A stretch of 64,000 bases of DNA from CBDCFV01 sp965216425 (GCA_965216425.1 CBDCFV010000006.1:806001-870000); one strand, 5' to 3'. Shown: positions 17,698 through 26,802, counted from the stretch's first letter. Translations and numbers: made by a program. The notes: generated by a model not told the origin, from the sequence alone.

Positions 17698-19623
17698 TTG
17701 GCTGACAGAGAAAACGGGAAACAGGACATCGGAAAACGGTGGGGACTAAGCGTCTTGTTTCGAGAAATGAACGACAGCTACCTCGGCGAAGTGGTAAAGA
17801 GGGCGCTCGATTGGCGCTCCTCCGTATCGCCAGGCGCCCGCGCTGCGATGAACAACGCCATCAATGCCCACGTCGAGGTCAACGGATTCAGAAGCGCGGA
17901 CAAGGCAATGACTCCGCTGCTCCTTAAACCCGTGACCGATAAGGCCGGTGCTCTCGATGCAATCGCCGGCGGTGTATTGAAGGTCTGGGCGGAGTCGCAT
18001 GGGGCATTGAGGGATGAAGTTGTCGCTTTCTTGCAAGAGGAATCACTGTTGGACGGCGGCGGCGATACGGCGGAAACAGTCCTTACCTATCCTCCCGAAA
18101 GTCTCTGGGACCACGCAACGGGCAAGCTGATTGAGCGCCACCCCGATTTCAGCAAAGACGACCTGCTACTGATGAGCTACTACATTAGTGGGCGATTGCC
18201 CGATGTCAGCGAGGAGTCGTTGGACAACCCGGACAGTCAATCAAAGCCGGCAATCCATGATGAAACCGGCATTGACGTCGGCGAGATGTTGGCCGAAATC
18301 CGCGAGCGGCTGCTCTCTATGCCGCGCGACGACTCTTTCGACCAATTGTCCGCTGGACTGATAGACGAATTTCTTGGCCGCTTGAGAATCCGTTGCCCTG
18401 ACGGTGTCGGTGACGAGTTGCAGAGTCTCGACTTTACCGAGGCCGTCAAAGAGGTTCACAAGGCCAAGTTCATCGAGCAGACGTTGGCAACTGGACTGGC
18501 TGCCGCTCTGTCGAACATTAAGAATGAACACTCTGGACTTCTCGATTTCTTTGAACAGGATAGGGCCCGTCTGGCTGCGTTAATTCCGGGACCGGACGAC
18601 TCTTTGGATGAGTTAGCTGAAAGGCTGAGAGCGTTTCTGGAGGAACACACGCGCCTGCGCCTGCATCGCCTTGCCCGGAATATGCTGGAAGTGGACTCGG
18701 TCTCCCGCAAGCTGGACGAATATGGTCCGATTCACGGCCAAGCGGCCACGTTCAAAGAGGAACAACTTCGCAATTCACGGCGCGCCGAAATGCAGGAGTC
18801 TATCGACAGGAACTTCCGGCAACTGGCCAGTCTCATTTCCTGTGCGCCTCCGGTTGACAATCCTGATGTCGAAGAAAGTGTTGAAGGACCCGTCGCTCAG
18901 GCAAAAGAGGATACATCCCTCGACTCACAAATCGCAGACCCCAACCCTGGACCGGAGACCGCGCCCATTGCCTGTTCCGTGGACCACTACCTGCGTCTAT
19001 TGGAAGAGGTGCGGGACTTGCGCGAACAGAACCAGGACCTGGAGCAAGAGAACGACGAGCTTGAGGAAACCCGCAAACGACTGCGGCAGCAGTTGTACGA
19101 CGCCCAGAGCAAGGAAGCGGGTCTGCGATGGGCCCTGGCAAGTCAATCAGACCCAAGCTTGGTTCACGAGACAGCGTCGGAACTAGCAACCGTTGAAGAC
19201 GCGGTCAGGCTTGCCCGGAACAGTTTTGCCCACCGCTTGGTGATTGCCACCAATTCTGAGTCGAACGTCGAGGAAAGCCAGTTCAAATGGCCCGACAAGG
19301 TCTTGAGCGCCCTGGAGTGGCTGGCAACAACCTACTACGATTCCCGGTCAGGGCAGTTGACGGTTACCGACTTGGACGCATCCTGCCGCGAACACTGCGA
19401 CATGTGGTACAAGTCCAGCCAAGGCGAAACTACCATGATCGCCTACCCCAACTCATACACCACCGTGGTGGAGGGTGATCAGATATGGTTGGAGGAACAC
19501 ATCGGCAAGGGAAACAGCTTCGATCCGCGCCGGACTATCCGCATCGCATTCAATTGGGACAAAGTCCGGCAGCAGGTGATAGTGGGCTACATCGGCCGGC
19601 ACCAACGCACTCGGGCCTCATAA
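17698..19623 (+). CDS. Unrecognised 641-residue coiled-coil protein with a separate C-terminal domain
   Basis: I do not recognise this protein. It starts at a TTG with GGCGGTG just upstream; the ATG at 17767 is an alternative. Residues 1-430 are acidic and mostly helical, with no membrane segment. Residues about 440-475 form a strong coiled coil (EQNQDLEQENDELEETRKRL). The last 140 residues look like an independent alpha/beta domain, with FAHRLVIATNSE, KWPDKVLSALEWLA and a closing RIAFNWDKVRQQVIVGYIGR. The layout of a long helical body plus a small compact end resembles bacterial conflict or effector proteins, but nothing in the sequence proves this. No operon partner is present. Confidence 0.75.
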   Translation: MADRENGKQDIGKRWGLSVLFREMNDSYLGEVVKRALDWRSSVSPGARAAMNNAINAHVEVNGFRSADKAMTPLLLKPVTDKAGALDAIAGGVLKVWAESHGALRDEVVAFLQEESLLDGGGDTAETVLTYPPESLWDHATGKLIERHPDFSKDDLLLMSYYISGRLPDVSEESLDNPDSQSKPAIHDETGIDVGEMLAEIRERLLSMPRDDSFDQLSAGLIDEFLGRLRIRCPDGVGDELQSLDFTEAVKEVHKAKFIEQTLATGLAAALSNIKNEHSGLLDFFEQDRARLAALIPGPDDSLDELAERLRAFLEEHTRLRLHRLARNMLEVDSVSRKLDEYGPIHGQAATFKEEQLRNSRRAEMQESIDRNFRQLASLISCAPPVDNPDVEESVEGPVAQAKEDTSLDSQIADPNPGPETAPIACSVDHYLRLLEEVRDLREQNQDLEQENDELEETRKRLRQQLYDAQSKEAGLRWALASQSDPSLVHETASELATVEDAVRLARNSFAHRLVIATNSESNVEESQFKWPDKVLSALEWLATTYYDSRSGQLTVTDLDASCREHCDMWYKSSQGETTMIAYPNSYTTVVEGDQIWLEEHIGKGNSFDPRRTIRIAFNWDKVRQQVIVGYIGRHQRTRAS

Positions 19624-19715
19624 GGCTGGGAGCGTAGGATAGAGGCTTGCGGATAATTCGCCAGTCTATTATCCCCCGTCTTCACGAAGGCAAGCGGCAT
19701 TCCCACAAACTATCT

Positions 19716-19741
19716 GTCATTCCCGCGCAGGCGGGAATCCA
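19716..19741. repeat. REP-like palindrome
   Basis: Core ATTCCCGC-gcag-GCGGGAAT (19719-19738), preceded by GTC and followed by CC. It is one of a family scattered between genes in this window. Confidence 0.8.
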
Positions 19742-19881
19742 TCCACGCCAGTTTGGCGGTAGTTGCTCCACCAGTACCATATCCAATTTGTGGTAATCTG
19801 ATACCGCTGACCGCGCGAGCGAGAGAACCTATCTGGCCTCTACAAACATGATCAACCAATTCCGCTCCCGTTGGAGGTACT

Positions 19882-20712
19882 ATGCCAGAGCCCAGAGTAA
19901 TTTACCTGCCCAAACCCGGCAGCCTCATTGACGTCGATAGAGACTTCTACGGACATTTGGCCCAGGAAACAGAGACCCGGAGCTTGGTTGAACAGTTCGA
20001 GGTGCCGATACGCTCCGGTAAGGCTTGGCCGGTGTTGGCTGGCCAGATTTGCCGCATAGTCGTGGTGGAAGGGGCGCAGGTGGCCGACTTCAACGCGTGG
20101 AACCTGAACAACCCCCGGGAACGTTTCTGGGCGGCCCGCACCAAACAACTGCACCGGGCCCATGTCACCACCTTCGACCGGCTGTGGTCCTGCCTGCCCT
20201 ACTTGCGGCCCATGCTGACCATCACCGGCGACACTGTGGACTATCCCTTGGACGAAGACGGCGCCGGGTGCCATGATCTGCTCGGCACTCGCTGCGACCC
20301 ATACGTGCACAAGCTGCTGAACGGTGAGGACTTCGACTACTGCTGCCACTCCAACCTCGTCAGGGCTGTCACTCCTTACCATCTCGACGAGAGCGACGTC
20401 CACGACGTGCTGAATATATTCCAAGTCACCGGACTCACCAAGGACGACCGCTACTTTGTGAAACCTTCACCAGGGAAGAAGGGGGACTACTTCGAGTTCT
20501 TCGCCGAGATAGACCTGCTTTGCGCCATTTCCACTTGTCCCCACGGTGACCTGTCGGTCCAGGTCTGGGGAGAAGAAGACTCCGTTGACCCCATCGACAC
20601 TTGTCACCCGCTGGGCGTCGAGGTTTATCAACCTCGTCAGGAACTTCTGGAAGGTTGGCAGTCGCCTCCAACGGTCGACTACCGCGGTATCCACGGACTT
20701 GATAAACCATGA
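19882..20712 (+). CDS. DUF1989 (urea carboxylase-associated) family protein
   Basis: A 276-residue protein of the DUF1989 family, whose members accompany urea amidolyase or act in aminomethyl and guanidine metabolism. Family landmarks seen in order are VEGAQVADFNAWNLNNPRE, HDLLGTRCDPYVHKLL, LNIFQVTGL and FAEIDLLCAISTCPHGDLS, with conserved cysteines and histidines that probably bind a metal. The start is set by GGAGG 4 nt before the ATG. No urea carboxylase gene is adjacent, so the role here is open. It is followed by REP-like palindromes and then an SDR gene on the same strand. Confidence 0.88.
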   Translation: MPEPRVIYLPKPGSLIDVDRDFYGHLAQETETRSLVEQFEVPIRSGKAWPVLAGQICRIVVVEGAQVADFNAWNLNNPRERFWAARTKQLHRAHVTTFDRLWSCLPYLRPMLTITGDTVDYPLDEDGAGCHDLLGTRCDPYVHKLLNGEDFDYCCHSNLVRAVTPYHLDESDVHDVLNIFQVTGLTKDDRYFVKPSPGKKGDYFEFFAEIDLLCAISTCPHGDLSVQVWGEEDSVDPIDTCHPLGVEVYQPRQELLEGWQSPPTVDYRGIHGLDKP

Positions 20713-20754
20713 GAAGCCGGTAGTCCCACATAATCATTCCCGCGGCGCCATATC

Positions 20755-20780
20755 GTCATTCCCGCGAAGGCGGGAATCCA
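20755..20780. repeat. REP-like palindrome
   Basis: Core ATTCCCGC-gaag-GCGGGAAT (20758-20777). A half-copy precedes it (ATTCCCGCGG near 20736), and a degenerate copy follows at 20826-20850, so three copies lie within about 115 nt. Confidence 0.8.
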
Positions 20781-20825
20781 AAGACGTCTAACGTGAGACA
20801 ATGTGACTGGTTGACAGCGTTTCTC

Positions 20826-20850
20826 GATTCTCGCGAAAGCGGGAATCATG
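20826..20850. repeat. Degenerate REP-like palindrome
   Basis: GATTCTCGCGAAAGCGGGAAT (mismatched left arm) belongs to the same family as the copy about 70 nt before it. Confidence 0.6.
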
Positions 20851-20884
20851 GGGAACGTCAACATAGCCAGACCGGAGGGAAATA

Positions 20885-21721
20885 ATGATAGTAGTAACCG
20901 GAGCGGCGGGAAGACTGGGACGCAGGGTGGTGCAGTTGCTGGTGGACCGCGGCACTGAGGTCCTGGCAACTGACATACTGTCGGCCGATGACCTCCCAAC
21001 GGAATTCGTTCGCTGCGACCTCGGCGACGCCAGCGCCGTCGATGGCCTCCTGAAGGACGCGGAAGCCGTTGTTCACATGGGCGCCATACCCGGGCCGCTG
21101 CGTGACCCTCCCCGGGTAATCTTCGACAACAACGTAGCCAGCACCTTCAACATCATGATGTCGGCGGCGGAGTCGGGGCTCCGCAGGGTAGTGTTCTCGT
21201 CCAGCGCCTTCGGCATGGGCTGGGCCCATGACGGGAACGCCTTCGTGCCGCTGTACCTGCCACTGGACGAAGAACATCCCATGATGCCCTTCGAGCCTTA
21301 CGGCCTGACCAAGCAGGTCGGGGAAGACATCGGGAGAATGATTGCCCGCAACTCGGCAACCACCGTCGTCAGCCTGCGATTCACCAACGTAGCACTGCCG
21401 GACGTCCAAGCGGAGTTTCCTTGGCCGGCTCCCACCCCGGAGAACCCCCTGACCCTCGTGATGTGGGCCTACGCCGACTCCAGGGACGTGGCGGAGGCTC
21501 ACGTGCTGGCGCTGGACGCCGACATAGAAGAGTATGAAGCGTTCATGATCGCCCAGCCCTCCAGCCGCTTCGAGGAGCCGACGGTGGACATCATCAGGAG
21601 TAACTTCGGCGACCGCGTCGAGATACGCGAAGGACTGGGCGGCACGGCCAGCGTCATCAGCACCGAGAAAGCTCAGCGTATGTTGGGATGGCAGCCCCGC
21701 CATGACTGGAGGGCTGCATAA
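20885..21721 (+). CDS. Extended-SDR NAD-dependent epimerase/dehydratase
   Basis: A 278-residue Rossmann-fold enzyme. The nucleotide-binding motif is VTGAAGRLGRRVV, and the active-site Tyr and Lys are in PYGLTKQ. RCDLGDASAV matches the acidic loop after strand 3, and FSSSAFGMG carries the catalytic Ser. Relatives act on nucleotide sugars, but several plant-type and catabolic lactone dehydrogenases (for example uronate dehydrogenase) are of similar short length. Uronate dehydrogenase is a real alternative. GGAGGG lies just before the ATG. It converges with the MBL-fold gene. Confidence 0.85.
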   Translation: MIVVTGAAGRLGRRVVQLLVDRGTEVLATDILSADDLPTEFVRCDLGDASAVDGLLKDAEAVVHMGAIPGPLRDPPRVIFDNNVASTFNIMMSAAESGLRRVVFSSSAFGMGWAHDGNAFVPLYLPLDEEHPMMPFEPYGLTKQVGEDIGRMIARNSATTVVSLRFTNVALPDVQAEFPWPAPTPENPLTLVMWAYADSRDVAEAHVLALDADIEEYEAFMIAQPSSRFEEPTVDIIRSNFGDRVEIREGLGGTASVISTEKAQRMLGWQPRHDWRAA

Positions 21722-21738
21722 AACTTACCGGCGTCGGA

Positions 21739-22614
21739 CTACCTGCGGCCCAAATCCAGCGTCATAAGTTCTTCGCCGAAGACCAACTCCCCGTCGTAAA
21801 TCCTCTTGATGTCGCCGATGCCTTTTTCCATCGGGCCGTGCTGGCTCAGGTGAGGCCCGGTGTGTACCAGTACAAGGCGTTTGACCCCCGCCTCTTGGGC
21901 CATACCGGCTGCGCCCCTCGTGCCGCACATGGTGTTTTGCCCTTCCCCCGTGGCCTCCATCTCATCCGAATCGTCCCAACACATGCAAAGCATCACGTCG
22001 GCGTCTTTGGCCAAATCGACCACGGACTGGCAGGGACGGGTGTCACCGGTGAATACTATGCTGCCATCCGGCGTATCTAACCGGTAAGCCAAGCAGTCCA
22101 ACCAAGGCTGAGCATGTTCTGCGATGGCTGCTGTCACGGTCCAGTCGCTGCCCGAATGCACCAGTCCGGGGCCAATGTCCCGAACGTCCACTGACGGGGG
22201 CTTGCGTGGCAGCGTGCCGCCGCGGTTCACAAAGACCCGTTGGCTTCCGGGGGAGTTGATCCGGGCCCGCCAGTCGTGGGCGAACGCGCCGTGCTCCTCA
22301 CTTAGAATACGCTCTGTAATGGTTTCGGTCAGAGTCGGGCCAAACACCCGCAGTTCGTTTTCCTTGCCTGAGCTTTGGTCCCACCGGCACAGCAGGAAAC
22401 ACGGGTAGTCAACGTCATGATCGAAGTGGTGGTGGCTGAAGAAGAGATTGTCTATCTGTGTGGGCCACAGCCCCGCCTGCACCAGCTTGTAGGTGGTAGC
22501 GGGGCCGCAGTCGAACATAATGTATTGGCCCCCGACCTCTACAACATGGGAAGAACCGAACCTCGTAGGCGTCGGAGTGGGAGTCCCGGTCCCCAACAAG
22601 TATATCTTGGCCAA
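21739..22614 (-). CDS. Metallo-beta-lactamase-fold hydrolase, RNase Z-like
   Basis: A 291-residue zinc hydrolase. The HxHxDH motif is H61-H-H63-F-D65-H66, preceded by FLFF-type strand LFFS and the early IYLLGTGTPTPTP loop typical of the ElaC/RNase Z branch. Later metal ligands are in VTAAIAEH, IVFTGDTR (Asp) and LVLVHTGPH (His). It lacks a clear RNase Z exosite arm, so an arylsulfatase- or phosphodiesterase-like small-molecule role is as likely as tRNA processing. The start is TTG with AAGGAG 9 nt upstream. The genes beyond it on the left are divergent or convergent, so it stands alone. Confidence 0.85.
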   Translation of the reverse strand: MAKIYLLGTGTPTPTPTRFGSSHVVEVGGQYIMFDCGPATTYKLVQAGLWPTQIDNLFFSHHHFDHDVDYPCFLLCRWDQSSGKENELRVFGPTLTETITERILSEEHGAFAHDWRARINSPGSQRVFVNRGGTLPRKPPSVDVRDIGPGLVHSGSDWTVTAAIAEHAQPWLDCLAYRLDTPDGSIVFTGDTRPCQSVVDLAKDADVMLCMCWDDSDEMEATGEGQNTMCGTRGAAGMAQEAGVKRLVLVHTGPHLSQHGPMEKGIGDIKRIYDGELVFGEELMTLDLGRR

Positions 22615-22650
22615 CTGTTCACACTCCTTTTTAGTACTACAACGACGATT

Positions 22651-23635
22651 TCAGGGTGGAGGGTCCATCCTGCCTTCACGGCGGGCGGAGCGGCGTCTCT
22701 GGTGGCAGCGGCGCGCCCGCTCGTTGCGTAACTGAGACTCCTTCAGCCACAGTATCAACTCCTCCGGCCCGAACCGTTCCCGGGGCAGCATCTCACGCAC
22801 CACCCGGTACACCTGCGGACGGGTGACCCGGGGCATCTTTTTCCCACCAATCCTGGTGCAGGCCCAGCAGGAACGCTCCACCCAGCAGGCACATGGCTAT
22901 GTGGTGGTGCCAGCCTGCCCAGCTCCGGGTCTCGTATTCGTCCAGCCCCACGTCGCCCTTATCAGTCTCGAACTCGGTCTCAATGAGCCACCTGGAACCG
23001 CCCACGTACGCCAGGGTCTCCAAAGTTGTGTCTTCTGGTGCGTTGGACAGGTAGTAGCGGGGCTCGCTGCCGTCCAGGTTCCGGCGGTAGACGGCCCAGT
23101 GGATTTCGCCGGGCTTGCGCCTCCGGGTCGGTCGCACCCTCTGAGCGCTGAACCCGTAGCTGCGGGGTCCCTGGCTTCCCTCTGCCACCGTTATCTCACG
23201 CCAGGCCTCCTCCTGCAACTCATCACTGCGCTGCCCATCCCGCAGCCTGGGTTTGCGGGGTCGCCCGGACCCCTGATATTCCGGACTGGTCCAGGCTGGC
23301 TCCAAGGGCCAGGCCGTGGTGCCGCCCGGAACGTCCGGAACGTACCACATCCCCAGAGCCGCCAGTCCCTCCCGGAAGGACGGAGACATCCTGAAGGCGT
23401 CGTCTCCGGTAACCCAGCCGGCCTTCAGATGGCCCAGTTCCATGGCCTGCGCCAGCATCTCCAAGGCCAACTCTGTCTTCGAGCTGTAGCTCCGCCTCTC
23501 CTCCGGCACCAGCAGGGCCTGAAGGTAATTCCGGCTGTGCTCTCGCCACTGCTTGCGTCCGAAGGAGGCCGCAAAGAAGGCGTGAAATTCCTGAAAGCTG
23601 TCGTAGACCCGCTTGAAGCTCGCCGCATCCATCAC
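22651..23635 (-). pseudogene. IS701-family transposase remnant, internally deleted and frameshifted
   Basis: The first about 50 residues (MMDAASFKRVYDSFQEFHAF) are the normal family N-terminus. At LVPEERRSYSSKTELALEML the protein jumps directly to the region that normally follows about 140 residues later. The segment with the first catalytic Asp is therefore missing. From memory, both sides of the deletion carry an ERR motif in intact relatives, consistent with recombination at short homology. Near 22840 an A-run (GGGAAAAAGATG) carries one base too many. The natural C-terminus KKMPRVTRPQVYRVVREML continues in the next frame and ends at 22651. The element cannot code for an active transposase. 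Terminal inverted repeats were not found. Confidence 0.85.
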
Positions 23636-23662
23636 CCAAACCGCCCACCATCATCTGGCCAG

Positions 23663-23724
23663 CTATCCTACCAAACAACTCGTCGTTGTAGCCCTAGAGG
23701 AGGCCTCGATAACTTCAACTCTAG
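23663..23724 (-). pseudogene. 3' remnant of a small host gene split by IS1182/IS630
   Basis: Removing 23725-26805 joins this segment in frame to the fragment at 26806-27022 across a single CTAG. The added codons read RVEVIEASSRATTTSCLVG and end at a TAG (23663-23665). The gene is otherwise unrecognised. Confidence 0.4.
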
Positions 23725-24069
23725 AAACGTGGCCGGAAACTGGCTTCAGCCGGGTGGTCAGCTATACTTGGGCCATCAAGAAATAGCGAGGGCTTGAGCA
23801 TGCTGGGAGAGCGGTCGGATCAGAGGGGCCTCTGGGAAGCGGACCGGTTGTATCTGGATCACGTGGGGCGGGACACCTTCTACGGTCTGCTGGCCTCGCT
23901 GCGGGGCCGCCTGTTCCGGGACCCTGATTTCGCCGGGTTCTACTGCGCCGACAACGGCCGGGACAGCGTGCCGCCCAGCCTGCTGGCGACGGCGCTCCTG
24001 CTCCAGTCCCACGACAAGGTGAGCGACGCCGAGGCCAAGGCCCGGGCCGACTTCGACCTCCGGTGGAAG

Positions 24070-24094
24070 AGCCTGCCCTCGGCCACGATCGGGG
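24070..24094 (+). repeat. 25-nt hairpin insertion, copy 1
   Basis: Begins AGCCTGCCC and ends CGGGG. The stem CCCTCG pairs with CGGGGG (one T-G wobble; the last G is shared with the flank) around an 8-nt loop. It splits the codons for ...DLRWK and VALGIEV... and shifts the frame by one. The boundary is ambiguous by one G. Confidence 0.8.
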
Positions 24095-24610
24095 GTGGCC
24101 TTGGGGATTGAGGTGGAAGACCGTCCCTTCGCCAAGAGCACGCTGCAGGTGTTCCGGGCCCAGTTGATACTGCACGGCAAGGTGCGGGAGGTGTTCGAGT
24201 CCAGCCTGCGTTTGGCCCGGGAGTCGGGGTATCTGAAAGGGCGCGGGATGCGGGTGGCGTTGGACACGACCAACATCCTGGGCCGTGGCGCGGTGAAGGA
24301 CACGTTTAATCTGTTGGCGGACGGGATAGTCAAGCTGTTGCGGGCGCTGGCGGCGGTGGAGCAAGCTCCGGTCAGGGAATGGGCCAAGGCCCGGGAATAT
24401 GAGAGATACCTGGGTTCCAGCGTGAAGGGCGAGGCGGCCATCGACTGGAGCAACAAACGGGCGCGGGCGGCGCTGCTGGCCAAGATTGTGGCCGACGCGG
24501 ACCGGTTGTTGGAGTTGTCGCGGCAGGCGCAGGGAGAGTTGCCGGAGGACGGTGAGGAGCGCCAGCGGATTGTGGCGGCGGCGGAACTGCTGGGGCAGTT
24601 GCTGCTCCAG

Positions 24611-24635
24611 AGCCTGCCCCCGGCCCCGAACGGGG
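24611..24635 (+). repeat. 25-nt hairpin insertion, copy 2
   Basis: 22 of 25 bases are identical to copy 1, in the same orientation. The stem is perfect here (CCCCCG with CGGGGG). It splits ...QLLLQ from DVERTDDG... and again shifts the frame by one. Both copies follow a G of an AAG or CAG codon. Confidence 0.8.
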
Positions 24636-25633
24636 GACGTGGAGCGGACCGATGACGGAGTGAATCTCAAGGACGGGGTGAGCCGGGACCGGATGATGTC
24701 GGTGCATGACCCGGAGATGCGCCACGGCCACAAGAGCAGCAGCCGGCGGTTCGACGGACACAAGGCGGCCATCGTCGTGGATACCGACTCCCAGTTGATC
24801 ACCGCCGTGGAGGTATTGCCCGGCAACGCTCCGGACAACCTGGGATCGCTGGAATTGGTGGAGCAGAGCGAGGCCAACACCGGTGTGCCGGTGGAGGAAG
24901 CCATGGGCGATGCCGCCTATGGGGACGGCGATACCAGGCAGGCCTTCGCCGATGCGGGACGCCGGTTGGTGGCCAGAGTGCCGGGACGGCCCGACCGGAA
25001 GCACTTTCCCAAGGATGACTTTGTCATCGACCTGGCCGCGGGCAGTTGCACCTGTCCGGCGGGACAGGTTACCCACACCATCGTGCCAGCGGGAAAGCGG
25101 ACGGGTCGCACAGGGCGGGTCCACCGCTTGCAGGCCTTCCAGTTCGACGGGGCCGAATGTCGGACATGTCCACTGCGGTCCCAGTGCATCGCAGCCAAGG
25201 GGAGCAGGGGGCGGCGGGTGCTGATCCATCCCCAGGAAGCCCTGCTGCAGCAGGCCCGAGCGTTGCAGCAAAGCACTCATTATGACGAATATCGAGTGCG
25301 CCGAGTGGTGGTGGAACACCGGTTGGCCCGACTGGTCCAGTTGGGCCTTCGCCAGTCCCGCTATTTCGGCAGGGTCAAGACCAGGTTCCAGCTGTATCTG
25401 GCTGCCACGGTAGCCAACCTGACCCTGGTGGCCGGGAAACTCGGGCGGTCGGGCCGTACCGGTGGCGGCGCAACAGGCCGCAGCGTCGTCCTCAATATTG
25501 TCCCCTTTGTTGTCGCCCATGCTGCGGCCAATTTCTGCGCGGTCCGGCTCGGACAACTGTGGTCCGTGATCCTGCTCACGTCGGCTTTATTGCCCAAATC
25601 CCCCTACCCAACCAGGACTTTCCGGCCCGGTTT

Positions 25634-26722
25634 CTAGTGTCCTGTATCTAAAGTGCGTCGGCAAAAGCGGGCCACGCTGGCCAGGATTTGGTCAGCGGTC
25701 TTGGTCCAGACAAAGGGCTTGGGGTCTTCGTTGGTGACGTCCAGGTAACGGTAGATGGCAGCCTCCAGTTCACCGCTGCTCTGATGCACTCCACGGCGCA
25801 ACTGCTTTTCGGTGAGCAGCCCAAACCAGCGCTCCACCAGGTTCAGCCAGGAGGCGCTGGTGGGCGTGAAGTGGATATGGAAGCGGGGCCGTTTGGCGAA
25901 CCAGTTCCGGATCAGCGCCGTCTTGTGGGTGGCGTAGTTGTCCGCAATCAGGTGCACGTCCAACCCGGCGGGCACCTCGGACTCGATGGCATCGAGGAAC
26001 TTGCGGAACTCCACGGCCCGGTGGCGGCGGTGGCACTGGCCAATCACCTTGCCGGTCCTGGCGTCCAAAGCGGCGAAGAGGGACGTGGTGCCGTGGCGCA
26101 CGTAATCATGGGTGCGCCGCTCCACCTGGCCCGGGCGCAGGGGCAACAGCGGCCTGGTGCGGTCCAGGGCCTGAATCTGGGACTTCTCGTCCACGCACAA
26201 GACCAACGCCCGGTCCGGTGGATCAAGGTAGAGGCCCACAATGTCCCGCACCTTTTCGATGAAGAAGGGGTCCGCCGACAGCTTGAAGGTTTCGGTGCGG
26301 TGAGGTTGCAGTGCGAAGGCGCGCCAGATGCGGCTGACCGTGGTGTGGCTCAGACCGGAACGCTGGGCCATGGACCGGGTGCTCCAGTGCGTGGCGTCCT
26401 TGGGTGTGGACTCCAGCGTCAGCGTAATCACCCGTTCCACGTCTTCATCAGTAACCGCTCGCGGTCGGCCGCTGCGGGGCTCGTCCGACAGGCCGTCCAA
26501 TCGCCGTTCCAAGAACCGGGAACGCCACTTCCCCACCGTTTCGTCGGACACCTCCAAGTCGGCAGCCACTGCGATGTTGCTGCGGCCTTCGGCGCAGGCC
26601 AGAATCATTCTGGCCCGCAGCGCCAGGCCCTGCGTCGTCTTGGGGCGACGAACCCACCGTTCCAGCGTTTCCCTTTCGGTGTCGTCCAATATCAGCGGCG
26701 GCATTGGCCTTCCGATCGCCAT
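25634..26722 (-). CDS. IS630-family transposase, apparently intact
   Basis: About 362 residues from the ATG at 26722, chosen because AGGAGAGG lies upstream; longer starts exist. An N-terminal helix-turn-helix region (ALRARMILACAEGRSNIAVA, then VGKWRSRFLERRLDGL) is followed by the DDE catalytic domain. The three acidic residues are in VLCVDEKSQIQA, VHLIADNYATHK and ASWLNLVERWFG, as expected for the IS630/Tc1-mariner superfamily. The stop codon TAG is formed by the CTAG at the insertion point, so the last base pairs of the gene are target DNA. No frameshift was found, so this copy could be active. Confidence 0.9.
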   Translation of the reverse strand: MAIGRPMPPLILDDTERETLERWVRRPKTTQGLALRARMILACAEGRSNIAVAADLEVSDETVGKWRSRFLERRLDGLSDEPRSGRPRAVTDEDVERVITLTLESTPKDATHWSTRSMAQRSGLSHTTVSRIWRAFALQPHRTETFKLSADPFFIEKVRDIVGLYLDPPDRALVLCVDEKSQIQALDRTRPLLPLRPGQVERRTHDYVRHGTTSLFAALDARTGKVIGQCHRRHRAVEFRKFLDAIESEVPAGLDVHLIADNYATHKTALIRNWFAKRPRFHIHFTPTSASWLNLVERWFGLLTEKQLRRGVHQSSGELEAAIYRYLDVTNEDPKPFVWTKTADQILASVARFCRRTLDTGH

Positions 26723-26802
26723 GATCATCCCTCTCCTGAGTCGGTGATCGAAAGAATACCTCATTGCGAACACTATTACTACTAACTTCAGTTACACCAC
26801 AC
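25637..26802 (-). mobile_element. IS630-family insertion sequence (1.17 kb)
   Basis: The left end GTGTCCTGTATCTAAAGT and the right end, read inward, GTGTGGTGTAACTGAAGT are imperfect inverted repeats (14 of 18). Both ends are flanked by TA inside CTAG (25634-25637 and 26802-26805), matching the TA target duplication of this family. It sits exactly at the right end of the IS1182 element. Confidence 0.85.

Larger units (their letters stand above)
23721..25637 (+). mobile_element. IS1182-family insertion sequence (1.9 kb)
   Basis: The left end CTAGAAACGTGGCCGGAAA (23721-23739) and the right end, read inward as CTAGAAACCGGGCCGGAAA (25637-25619), match at 17 of 19 positions. CTAG at both outer ends is palindromic and probably is the 4-bp target duplication. 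The element carries one broken transposase gene in the plus direction. Its right CTAG has been used as the target of an IS630 element. Confidence 0.85.
23800..25637 (+). pseudogene. IS1182-family transposase, broken by two 25-nt insertions
   Basis: Three consecutive frames together give a complete IS1182 transposase. Frame one runs from MLGERSDQRGLWEADRLYL to ADFDLRWK. Frame two runs from VALGIEVEDRPFAKSTLQ to AELLGQLLLQ, and frame three from DVERTDDGVNLKDGVSRDRM to the TAG at 25635-25637. The joins are exact once 24070-24094 and 24611-24635 are removed. Each removed segment is 25 nt, and the two are 22/25 identical. The C-terminal part retains GDAAYGDG, the cysteine cluster around SCTCPAG and CRTCPLRSQC, and the RVVVEHRLARLVQLGLRQ region. 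The rest of the gene is well preserved, so decay is recent. The ATG at 23800 has GAGG upstream. Confidence 0.88.
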
